64,000 nucleotides of DNA from Watersipora subatra (lineage: Eukaryota; Bryozoa; Gymnolaemata; Cheilostomatida; Watersiporidae): the NCBI RefSeq assembly GCF_963576615.1, contig NC_088715.1, positions 64,865,981 to 64,929,980 on the forward strand, written 5' to 3'. The number at the start of each line of letters is the position of its first letter. Position 1 is the stretch's first letter. Made by a program: the position numbers and the translations under genes. The notes under the pieces were generated by a model, which worked only from the letters and a program-made list of their open reading frames with translations, ran no database searches and had not been told where the DNA came from. Shown piece after piece: positions 12,101-24,100 of this stretch.

Positions 12101-15100
12101 TAGAGCTAAAAGATTTCATAGAGTTTCAGTTAATACGTCATTTTGGGTGTGAAAATGGAAAATGGTGTATACGTTATGCTTTGAGAGCGATTAATTAAAA
12201 CTCATGATGCGGGCTATAAACAGGTGCCCTACTTACTGTAAGGACCAAAGGCAATAATTATCTGTCATTAACACTTGTCTCTTATTAAGTACTTTTTAAA
12301 AATAAACTTGTACAAAATTTAGTAGATTTTACCAGAAATTATTAGTAATTTTCTATCATTTGTGATTGTTTGTGTTGTTTGAGTTAATTTGAGATTTTGA
12401 GTAGTTTTAGATTCATAGCAAACTAAACTTGTTCCCTATTTTGATGTATTTTAATTTGAAGCATTGCTCAATGTAATCGTTGTAGTTATTACCTGTGGAA
12501 TGCCTCCTACTCCAGACAATGTTGGTCTGGTTTCTATGACTGGGACACAGTTTGGACAGACAGCTACCTACCAATGTCTATCTGGTTACACCACTGACGA
12601 TCCAACATACATAACATGTCAACTGAATGGAGAGTGGAGTCGTGCTCCCAACTGCACCTTGAGCCCAATAGTAGAAGGTAAATGGAAGTCTATCTTGAAC
12701 ATATATAAAGGAAATGAAATGTAGTTCAGCAAAAGATGAGTTTATCGCATCGCTTGAAGCAATTGTCTGTGCAGGGTTGTTAGTGTCCACCAAGCTTTAA
12801 ATCTATTATCAAACATATTTTAACTAGTTAGCTCCAGACAGCTTTGAAAGAGCAGATGTTTAAAACTAAAAGTTTAATGAAGATTTCTTTCAAAATCCTA
12901 CACAAAGACATATATATATATTTAATTTATTTTCAAATATATATTTGCTCTTCAATCATCTATACAGTGTTTTCAACAATGGAACAAAATGTAGCATGTT
13001 TTACTGCATTTATACTTCACTAGATGAATGCGTGGGTTTGTCCGAGTAGTGAAAAAGTATTTGTGAGGAAAATTTATTTTTATTTAGTATAATTATACAA
13101 CATTTACTATTCTAACTTTTAAATTTCATATCATTAAAAAAGTTTTTTTTGTGCAATTAAAATAAATTATGAAAAAAATAAACATTAAATTCATGGAAGT
13201 GTGTGTATAAAAAAGGTTACTGTTGCAGCAGAAATTTGTTGTATTTAAAATTTTGATGGACGATACTGGTGCCTCTCGATACTGTTACAAACGTAAAAAT
13301 GTGATATCGGACTTTCTGTGTCTGACACTTTGTCTCACCAAACAGAGAAAGAATGTGAAGGCAACTTCTCCTCCAGAGGATACCATTGCCCATGTAGAAA
13401 GCATTTAGCTTTCACAGAATTCCTGAAACCAGAAATAGCAGTGTAACGGCACATTGAAATTGAACCAGTATATTTGAAAATTACTAATCAAAAAATAAGA
13501 TGTAAGCTTAATGGTAAAAAATTAGCTTTTAAGAAAGTTAAAAAAATTGTGAAATGTAATATTAATTAACACACATGTGTACCCTCACCATACAATTTTA
13601 ATTTGTTCCAGTGTTTGCATCCTAAGGCAAAAATATTGTATTGAGCTGTATAGAAACCCATAGAAATAATCTAGTGTAAACACTCCCCAGTAAAATGATC
13701 AAAACTTTATACGTGTACTGTAAAGGTTTTGAGTGACCTTCACTTTCCTCCACTAGTACAAGACTCGGTGCATGAGTTTATACATATATTTTCTGCTTAG
13801 TTCATAAGAGTACAAGAATGCTCAAGTAACAGGCAATGAACAGGCCCAGAGCAGCTCTGCTCTTTAGCACAAATGTTCAGGCTTATATAGTGGGTAGGCC
13901 CCCACCCCCCTCTCATTCTGCTTGGCTGAGCTTGACTGGCCCTGCTCTGGCTTAACCTGGCTCTACTCAGCTCTGGCTTGGCTTGGCTCTACTCGGCTCA
14001 GCTTGGCTTGGCTCTGACTGGCATAACTCCCACCTCGTTACTCTGCCTGACTGAGCCCAGCCCAGTTCGGCTTAGCTCAGCCCTAGGTTCAGCTCTCGGT
14101 GGATCACATTCCACAACACTCTCCCCTCCATTGGTGACCACAGTCTCCAATCTAGACCTTGGGAGAGAGCTCATGGTAGCCACTCGGCAGACCTCCTCCT
14201 CTCCTGTCAGGGTTCTGTCTAAGTCCTCGTCATCCACTTCGGAGACAGCTTCTCCAGGGCTGCTCGTACTAGCTTCGGCAGTCGCCTCCTCCCACTCTTG
14301 ATCTCCCTTGAGTGCTGCCACACCTACCGGCTCCGGTGCACCCAGTGCTTCCTCAGCTTCTTTCCAGCTATTTGTGACCAAAGTCAATAAATCCTGTAGT
14401 GAGGTGTTACCTTCGCTGTTCATCTTCTCGAGTGCTCGAACGTTGTCCAGAGAAAACTAGTGTTTTAAAAGGAAAGCTTTGGTCGCGTCCGTGAGGACCA
14501 GTTTACTGCCTTCCTGTTCGACTTCCGGACCGTTTTCTGACAATTCCATAGAGTAGCATACCCCATCTCCATACCGTTCTGGCTTCCTAGTGGTCCGGGC
14601 CGGTCTTGGATTGTGCCGGACTGGAGCTGATGGGATTTCTGGAGTTGATGGGATTTCTGGAGTCGCGGTTTCTCAGGCCTCCTCCGGGTTTGATTTCAGT
14701 TCTCCCGAAACTTCTTCCCTTAGTGGGACCGGATTGATTTTTACTGAACTCGGTCTTTGGTGCTCTCCTTCCTCCGGTCCAGCCGAGGTTTCCTTAAGAG
14801 TTGTCTACTGTCTTCATTTTTCTGCGGCCTCCATCAACAATTTTTCCCAGTTGGAAGGCCGTATCATTGACACTAGGTCACTCCTGACTTCCTCCGGCTT
14901 TCTCTTCGGCCTGCTGGGTCGAGCCCCTTTTATGTTAAGGCCCCTCCTTGGTTCCAGAGTGGCCGGGGCTTGTTCCAGTCTCTCTGGGTAAGCATGGTAG
15001 GGCTTCAGCCTTGCCTCGCTCTGGATGGAAGACTAGCCCTGTCGCCCCACTAGATATGTGTGGTTGCCCCAGGCCTTCAGGACCTGGTATGGTCTCACAA

Positions 15101-18100
15101 ATTTTGCCTGCGGCTTTAGATTTTCTCCCCGTCTCCGGCATTTGTTCGTGAGCCATACCCAGTTGCCTGGGGTGTACAGCGGTGGCTCTTCCCGGTCCTC
15201 CTGTCTCACCTCTATCTGGCTCTGTCGTAGTGCCTCGTGTACCATTTGTAGCCTTCGCTGCACCTTGAGGGCATGCTCATGGGCAGGAAAAAACTCGGTC
15301 GATGGGGGGTGACTCTTCAGGTGGTCCGGCAACCTCAACTCCCATCCCAGCATCAGCATGTCGGCTGTTTCTCCGGTTGCTGAGGGGGGAGTGCCTCGGT
15401 ATGCCCTCATCAGCTGGGGAAGCAACAGATCCCATTCGTCCTTTTTCCTGGCCAGGAGTAATGCCCTCAAAGAATCTTCAAGTCCCCGGTTATTCTGTTC
15501 CACGATTCCATTGGCCTGTGGGTGGTAAGGAGTGGTATGTGTCTTCTCCACGTTCCAGAGTTGGCACAGTTCAGCCATCAGTTGGCTCTTGAACTCCGCC
15601 CACTGGTCCATGTGGATCTGCTCTGGAAACCTCAGGTAGCAGAACACCCACTCATCCAGCGCGCTCGTGACCACCAGAATCTGACCACCTTCTGCCAGGG
15701 TCTTACAGCGTAGAGCCTCCGTTTCCCTCCAGACGCCTTTGTTCCTTCATGCTTTGCAGCCTGGCACACCTCGCAACTTTTGATGAGCCGTCTGACTGTG
15801 GATGTCAGTCCGTGCCAGTACCAGGTCAGCTGGAGGCGGCTTGTCGTCCTTCCAACCCCAAAGTTTGCCAGGGCATATGTTTGCCATACCGTGGTTTCCC
15901 GTATGGCCGGCGAGCAGATGGCGCACCATCTAGCGCGGCCCTGCGGGGCCATGCGTGCCTTCAGCACGCCGTTCTGTCGTATTCGCAAAGAGCCCTGCAT
16001 GTGATACAGTATAGCCAGTTCTCTGCTTCCGACTTCCAGGTGTTCCGCTGATACCTCCTCTCCTGTGACAATTGCTCGGTACATAATGGCCACCGGTCCC
16101 TGTCTGGTGGCCTGTGGCCTGTAGCCTTGCCAGCTCGCCCTTCTGTCCTGACTTCCCTGGTGGGGCTGGTAGCCCCTCGGGGGTACCGCCGGCACTCAGG
16201 TTCAATCCTGCCACTGTTGGGGCGGGAATCCCATGCGAGCTGCCGGTTGGCACCCCGGGGTATGCGACGTTGCCTAGGGTCAATCCCGCTCTGTCGATGG
16301 GAGAGTCCCATCCAGGCAACTGGTCGGTACACATGCGGCTAACGGCCCCTGCTCCCGTGCCAACTCTTTCCCTGAGGGGCCTCTGTTCAATGCTCGCGCC
16401 TTGCCGCCAGTCCTCGCAGGTTTGCCTACTCAGCCCTGACCTGACTGGTGCTCCAGAATGTAGCGAAACTCTGCCAAGATCTTGAGCCACCTGGTTCAAA
16501 GGTTTCCTCCTCCTACATAACCATTAGAGTGAAGCATGATCTGTTTGTAGAAGGAATTCTTGTCCATACGGACAGGGCTGAAAGTGCTTCATCGCTTTGA
16601 CCACCGCGAGCAATTCTCGTCGAGTGACGCACTAATTGCGCTCTGAGGGGGTGAGGGTTTTGCTGTAATAGGCAATGACCTTCTCGCAGCCCTCGTATAC
16701 TTGGGACAGCACGGCCCTTACTCCACATCCACTGGCATCCGTGTCCAAGATGTACTGCCTCCGGGGGTCCAAGTAGCCCAAGATCGGGGTGGTGCTGATA
16801 CTGTTCTTCAGTTTGTTGAAGTCAATCTGCTCCTCTTTTGTCCATCTCCATGACTCTTCCTTTGCAGTCAGATGGTGCAAGGGATGCGCTATAGTGGCAA
16901 ACTTCAGGTTATATTGTCGGTAGTAGCCGACTGTCCTGAGGAACACTTGGAGTTTCTTCATTCCGCGTGGGTTTGGCCACTCCGTGACTGCCTTTACCTT
17001 GTCGGGGTCCGTAGAGACTCCATCTTGGCTCACTATGTGACCCAGGTAGCGAACCTGGAGTTGCAACAGTTCACATTTGGACGGTTTTAATTTTAATCCG
17101 GCCTTGTGGAGTCTCTTGAAGACCTCCTCCAGCCGGTGCAAGTGTGTGTTGAAATACGGTGCGATGACTATGATGTCATCAAGGTATAGCAACAGCGTTC
17201 TCCAGTGGAGGCCATGTAAGGCGCGTTCCATGAGCCTTTGGAAGGTGGCTGGGGCGGACATCAATCCGAATGTAACCTCCTCCGCTTTCACAATTCAGAT
17301 CGTGTTGAGAAGGCTGACTTCTCCTGGGCTTCCACATCCAAAGGCACTTGCCAATACCCGCTCACCACGTCTAATGTGCTGAAGTAGCAACTCCCAGACC
17401 GCGCGTCCAGGCTGTCGTCGATTCTGGGTAGGGAGTAGGTGTCCTGCTCGGTGACAGCGTTCAGCCACCGATAATCGATACAGAATCGCCATTTCCTGTC
17501 TTTCTTTTGGACCAGCACCACGAGCAAGCTCCAGGCTCCTCCAGCTGGTTCAATGAGCCCCCTCTTGAGTAGGTCCTGGACCTGCCTTTCGGCCTCTGCC
17601 TCCTTTTCCGGCCCGTGCCTGTGGGGGCTGCCGGATCGGACGAGTGCCCTCCTTGAGTGGGATGGAGTGTTCCACTTCGCAGGTCCTTCCCATGTCGTCG
17701 TCGCCCGTACTGAACAAGATGGCATACTGACTCGGCAGGGAGGCCAACCTTGCCGTCTGACTCGCCACTTCACAGTGCGCTCGGGCTGACTGAAACAACT
17801 CCTCAAGGTGAACCGGTACTTCATTGGCTGAAGTCAGACCAGCTTCGTATAGTAAGGGGTTGTCCTTCTCGACCTGTGGTATATCCACCTCCGTGTATGT
17901 GCCAATGGTGGCTCCAGACCGAAAGGTCAATGGCTGCTCTGTTGTGTTCATACAGCAGGTGATGACCTGTCTCCTGGGTCCCGGCTGATTTAGGCTACGT
18001 ACCACTGGGGGTCCGTCAGGAAATCCTTCAATCAGCCCCATGGGGCAGCAATTCTACGTAGTGATGCGACAATGTATCGCCATCTCTTTCCAGGCTAGAA

Positions 18101-21100
18101 CCACAACCCCCTGATTACCTGCACTTTGCTCTGTTGCAGTCATCCATGCCGGTCCATGCAGACTAGCTGCCTGCCATCCAGTCGGACCACTGGTTGTTCA
18201 AACTCGAGAAAACACTGATGGACCACGAAGAATGGCGTTCCCAATATGACATCCTTGCTTAGAGAACTGACTACAAAAACTTCCTCCGTCCTCACGTCTC
18301 TCAGACGAACTGTCAACCGGATTATTCCATAGAAGGGGTGCCGTCTCCCGTTAGCCAGTAGGCCGTGGCTGTCACTCTCCTTGAGCTGGTCTCGTACGGC
18401 TTCAGGTAGTCGGTCAAAAACCTGTTTATTTAGCAAGTTCATGGTACACCCTGTGTTCAGGAGAAATTGGATAGGCCGCCTCTCCACTTTTCCTGGAAGG
18501 AAATAGCTGGTGGAGTGAGGTTGGCTGAGGGCTTGAGCCATAGCATTGTTCTCCAGGGTATTTTCTGAGGGCTTGAAGTACCCTCCCTTTGCAACGGGGC
18601 GAAGTTAGTCTATGGGGCCGCCTCTGGGGTTGACCTGCAGCTCCTGAGGTCGCCGCTCCTAAGGTCACTGCTCTTGAAGCGGGGAAGGTGCCGGTCCTGC
18701 TGCTTTTAAGGCAGGCTTCCGACTATCCCGTCCTGTGGGAGTGGTCCTTGGTGTCTTAAGCGGAGGAGATTTGGTAGTCACCTTCTTACGTTTCTGGTTA
18801 CGTCCTCGCCGCTTGCTAAGAGGAGCGTGGCGGCATCCGGGATAAGAAAAGCGTCGGGGCTGGCCTCACTCAAAGACTAATAATAATTTCGTGTCTCCAC
18901 AGGCTCTTCTTCTGAATGAAATTCCCTCGGTCTAGTCCTTGCTGGTTGAGACCATCCGTCAGCGTTCACCAAATCCCCTGTGGCTTTGGTACGTCTCCGG
19001 GGTTGTTTGGCCTTGATACAGTCAGTAGCCAGAGCTACTGCTGTGACCTCCTCTTGTTTGCCGAAGCCGGTTTCGAGTAGCGGGGGCAGTTCTTTCAAAT
19101 GTGCCCTGGCTAGCCACAACCCCAGCAAAGAGTAGCTGGCTGGCTTCCTCTCTCGATCTGTGTGTGAACTCGCTCCTGGAGTCGTTCCGCTTTCTCTGTG
19201 AGAGATTGAACTAGCCGGGCTAGTCGACCAAGGACATCGGTTTCGACCGAGTTTACTTGGTCAGACGATCCTCTTTCCAGGGCTCGCACCAAAGATCCGG
19301 CGGGTTTGCGCTCACCTCCCTGAATCTGGAAGTAGTCATTTCTGGCTCGTACAGCGTCAGTTAGTGTGGGCGTGTGTATGGCCAACAGATGTCGCTGCAG
19401 GGCAAGGTCCCTTAGCGAGCTATAGAATGTTTCCATTGCCATGTTATTCCGGGGACGGTTTGGCAGGTCTCCGTAGGCAATGCATACCAGCTTTTCGACC
19501 TCTATAGCATGCTCCTGAAGTGACGTTTCTTCCTTTCGTGTAAGGGCGTTAAGCTGGCTTAGTGCCTGTCTGGCAGATAGCCCAAATCTTGCCCAGATGG
19601 CATTGAAGATGGCCTCTTGGTCCTCAGTCTGTCCACAGTCTTCGGCCTCTTTGCCCAGTGCTTCTCAGGGGTGTAACAGTGTTCCTCCTTCCATCCACTA
19701 GTTGGCGTCGACTACCTCGAGAAAGCGAGCAGTAAAATATTTTACATCCCCCTTTTCTCTGCACTGGGGAGTCCTGAAGCGTGGTGCCGGTTCCTGAGCC
19801 CTTGGCATCAATAGCACCCGTTCTAGTGCTTCGACTAATCGGTCGGGTCCCGGATCAGCGCTTCATGCCTTTCTATTGGCAATTTTTAGGGCTTTCAGTA
19901 GGTTTTTGCTCCTTTCCTAGAGCAGTACATCTACTGAGTCCGTGGCCATCGGCTCTTTCTCTGGGTGTCTTCCTGTTGCCAGGAAGTTCTTCCAGTAGGA
20001 GCAGTGCTGCCTTCTCAGACAAGTCCTGTCGGAGCCTTCAGTAGATTTCTGCTCCTAGAGCAGTGCATCTATCGGGTCCGTTGCTGCAGGGTTTTACACA
20101 GCTCTCTGTGGGTTTTCTTCCTGTTGCCAGGAAGTTCCTCCAGTAGGAACAGTGTTGCCTTCTCAGGCAAGTCCTGTCGGAGCCTTCAGTAGGTTTCTGC
20201 TCCTGGAGCAGTGCATCTACTGGGTCCGTTGCTGCAGGGTTTTACACAGCTCTCTTTGGGTTTCTTCCTGTTGCCAGGAAGTTCTTCCAGTAGGAGCAGT
20301 GCTGCGGTTTTTCAGGCAGGCCCTTGTCTCGTTTTGTCTGGGTTTTTTCCTGCTGCCACTTTTAAGGCAGTAGAAAGTTCATCCAGAAGTCCAGCGATCC
20401 GGTATGAGTCTCGTGGTGGAGTGTTTCTTGAGATCGTAGTTATCCTACTGTTGCCACCAGTGTAAAGGTTTTGTGCGACCTTCACTTTACTTCACTAGTA
20501 CAAGACTCGGTGCATGAGTTTATACATACATGTATATTTTCTGCTTAGTTCATAAGTTGTACAAGAATGCTCAAGTAACAGGCAATGAACAAGCCCAGAA
20601 CAGCTCTGCTCTCTAGCACAAATGTTCAGGCTCATATAGCGGGTAGGCCCCGCCTCTTGTTCTGCTTGGCTGGGTTTGACCCGGCTCGGCTTTGGCTTGG
20701 CTTGGCTGTACTCAGCTCGGTTCAGCTTAGCTTGGCTCTACTTGGCCCAGTTTGGCTTGGCTATGACTGGCTTAACTCCCACCTCGTTATTCTGCCTGAC
20801 TGAGCACAGCCCGGCTCAGCTTAGCTCAGCTCTAGGCTCAGCTCTCAGTGGATCACATTCCACAACAGTACTATACATAATACACTAATAATATACTATA
20901 CTAATTAAAAATTAGTAACAAAACAATATGTTAGCCTTAGTAATTATAGTTATCTACAGTAACTTAAGTGTATTTAGTGGTTACGATCTGCAATAAAATT
21001 TAACATTGCAATGTATGATGTGCAGTACATATCGTAAGTAGTTGTTAGCTTTGCGACAGGCATATAATATACACGTTAAACTTAGCTTAAAGGAATTTAA

Positions 21101-24100
21101 CTTGCTAAACACATACCTAAAGCTAAGTTTTATTATGTGTTTTACTAAACTTCAACTTTGTAATCAGTTACAGTTTTATCACATATGTGTTTCCGAATTC
21201 GTTCTCACCATAAATAATAACAAATAATGTTAACCTTTTTGTGAGAGGTTCAAGTTTTTCACCTGATTGTGAAGATAGCCCTTATACTCCACAATATTTT
21301 AGTTGCTTAGCAACCTGCCGTTTATGATATAGCAAGTTCATCTGCCATTTTATAGTATTAATTGGCTATGAGATGGCAGGAGAACTTGTTATAGAGTGCC
21401 AATCTAACCAGAAGTGGTCAACTCTACCACAGTGTCACAGTAAAAAATCATACATATATGCTTCTTAATCATTTATACACTCTTTTAGCAGTAGAACAAA
21501 GTGTAGCATGTTTTACTGTTGTGGAATGTGATCCACTGAGAGCTGAGCCTAGGGCTGAGCTAAGCCAAGCTGGGTTGTGCTCAGTCATGCGAAATAACGA
21601 GGTTGAGAGAGTTAAGCCGGTCAGAGCCAAGCTAAGACGAGCTTAGCCAAGCCGAGCCAAAGCACAGAATTAGGAAACTCCAAGGGTTCTTCGGGACAAT
21701 CGGCTACTACCGACAATACATTCCAGAGTTTGCCGCAACATCCCTTGCACCGGTTGACTGCAAAGGAGAGTCCTGGAAATGGACAGAGGAGGAGCAGGTC
21801 GCCTTCAGCAAACTGAAGGACAGTATCAGCACCGCCCTGATCTTGGGCTACCCGGACCCCCGAAGGCAGTACATCTTGGACGCGGATGCCAGTGGATGTG
21901 TAGTAGGGGCCATACTGTCCCAAATACAAGAGGGCTGCGAGAGGGTCATTGCATATTACAGCAAAACCTTCACCCCCCTCGGAGCGCAATTACTGCATCA
22001 CTTGACAATAATTGCTCGCGGTGGTCAAGGCAGCAGAGCACTTTCAGCCCTGTTTGTATGGACAGGAGTTCCTTCTACGGACAGATCACGCTTCACTCTG
22101 GTGGTTGTGTAGGAGGAGGGAACCTTCGAACCAAGTGGCCAGGTGGCTTAAGATCCTGACAGAATTCTTATATACCCTGGAACAGCGGTCAGGAACTCGC
22201 CACGGGAATGCAGATTGGTTGAGTAGGCAAACCTGCGAGTACTGTCGACAATGCACGAGCAATGAAAAGAGGGACGGAGGCCCCTCACGGAAGGAGTCGG
22301 CCCGGGAGCAGGGGCTGTTAGCCACATGGGTACTGACCAGTTGCTTAGATGGGCTCCCGCCCTCGACAGAGCGGGGTTGACCCTGGGCAACGTCGCATAC
22401 CCCGGGGCGCCGACTGGCAGCTCACACGGGACTTCCGCCTCAACAGTGGCGGGATTGAACCGGAGATCCGGTGATACCCCTGAAGAGCTACCAGCCCCAC
22501 CAGGGAAGTCAGGACAGAAGGGCAAGCTGGCAAGGCTACAGGCCACCAGACAGGGACCAGTGGCCATGATGTAGCGGGCAATCACCACAGGAGAGGAGGT
22601 ATCGGCGGAACACCTGGAAGTCAGAAGCAGAGAGCTGGCTATACCGTATCACATGCATGGCTCTTTGCAAATATGACAGGACGGCGTGCTGGATGCACGC
22701 GTGGTCCGGCAGGGCTGCGCTAGATGGTGCGCCATCTGCTCACCGGCCATACGGGAAACCATGATATGGCAAACACATTCCCTGACACACTTTGGGGTGG
22801 GAAGGACGATAAGCTGCCTCCAGCTGACCTGGTACTGGCCCGGACTGATGTCCACAGTCAGACGGCTCATCAAGAGTTGTGAGGTGGGCCAGGCCGCAAA
22901 GCATGAAGGGACAAAAGCGGCCAGAGGGAAACGGAGGCTCTACGCCAGAAGACCCTTGCAGAAGGTGGCCATAGATCTGGTCGGGCCATTTCCGGCCACT
23001 CCAAGAGGAAATAAGTGGGTGTTGGTTCTCACCAACCACTTCACCCAATGGCAAGACGCGCTGGCACTACTTGATGCCACAGCACCGGTGGCATCAGGCA
23101 GCGCTGGACAAGCAGATGTTCTGCTATCTGAGACTGCCAGAGCAGATCCACACAGAAAAGCGGACGCAGTTTGAGAGCCAACTGAGTGCCGAACTGTGCC
23201 AACTCTGGAATGTGGGGAAGACACACACCACTCCTTACCACCCACAGGCCAATGGAATCGTAGAACAGAACAACCCGGGACTCGGGGATTCCTTGAGGGC
23301 ATTACTCCTAGCTCGGAGACAAGACGAGTGGGATCTGTTGCTTCCCCAGCTGATGAGGGCATACTGAGGCAACCCCCACTCCGCAACTGGAGAAACAGCC
23401 AACATGCTGATGTTGGGACAGGAGCAGATGTGCCCAGACCAGCTGGAAAGCCACCCTCCCCCCCCCTCCCGCTGACCGAGTTCTTTCCTGCTCACGAGCA
23501 TGCCCTCAAGGTGCAGCGAAAGTTGCAAACGGTGCATGAGACACTACGGCGGTACCAGATGGAGGTGAGACAGGAAAACCAAGAGGAGCCACCGCTGTAC
23601 ACCTCAGGCGACTGGGTATGGCTCACGAACAAACGCCGGAGACGGGGGAAACCCCAAGCTACAGGCAAAGTTTGTGAGACCGTACCAGGTCCTAAAGGCC
23701 TGGGGCAACCACAACTATCTAGTAGAGAGGCAGGGCCATTTCTCAATTTTGAGGAAAGCGAGACTGAAGCCCTACCACGCCTGTCCAGAGCAACTGGGGC
23801 AAGCCCCAGCCACCCTGGAGCCAAGAAAGGGCCCTAACATGAAGGGAGCTCGACCTAGCAGGCCGGAGAAAAATCCGGAGAAAGTCAGAAACGACCTTTT
23901 ACCAGTAATACCGCTCCTCAGCTGAAAAAAACTGCTGATGGAGGCTCCAAAAACCCAAGGGCAGGAGGCAACTCCTATAGGAAACCCGGCTGGACCAGAA
24001 GGGAAGGATCAGCAAAGACCGAGCTCGGTAATAATTGATCCAGCACCACTTGAAGAAGTTCCGGGAGAACCAGAATCAAACCTGGACAAGGCTAGAGTAA

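Larger units (their letters stand above)
13719..20867 (-). mobile_element. Ty3/gypsy retrotransposon C, full-length, minus strand
   Basis: Two LTRs (13,719-14,118 and 20,461-20,867) with TG...CA ends (on the element strand TGTTGTGG...CCTTTACA) are flanked by a perfect 4-bp target duplication GTAC (13,715-13,718 and 20,868-20,871). Inside, on the minus strand: primer-binding-like site, repeated leader, gag with zinc knuckle, protease, RT, RNase H, integrase, acidic tail and polypurine tract. Length is about 7.15 kb. Stops, frameshifts and loss of the protease aspartate show it is dead. The LTRs differ at several positions, so it is not recent. Confidence 0.95.

Noticed and set aside
16114-16485. 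Plus-strand ORFs across gypsy C (about 14,590-18,000)
   Set aside because: They are antisense shadows of the minus-strand pol frames.
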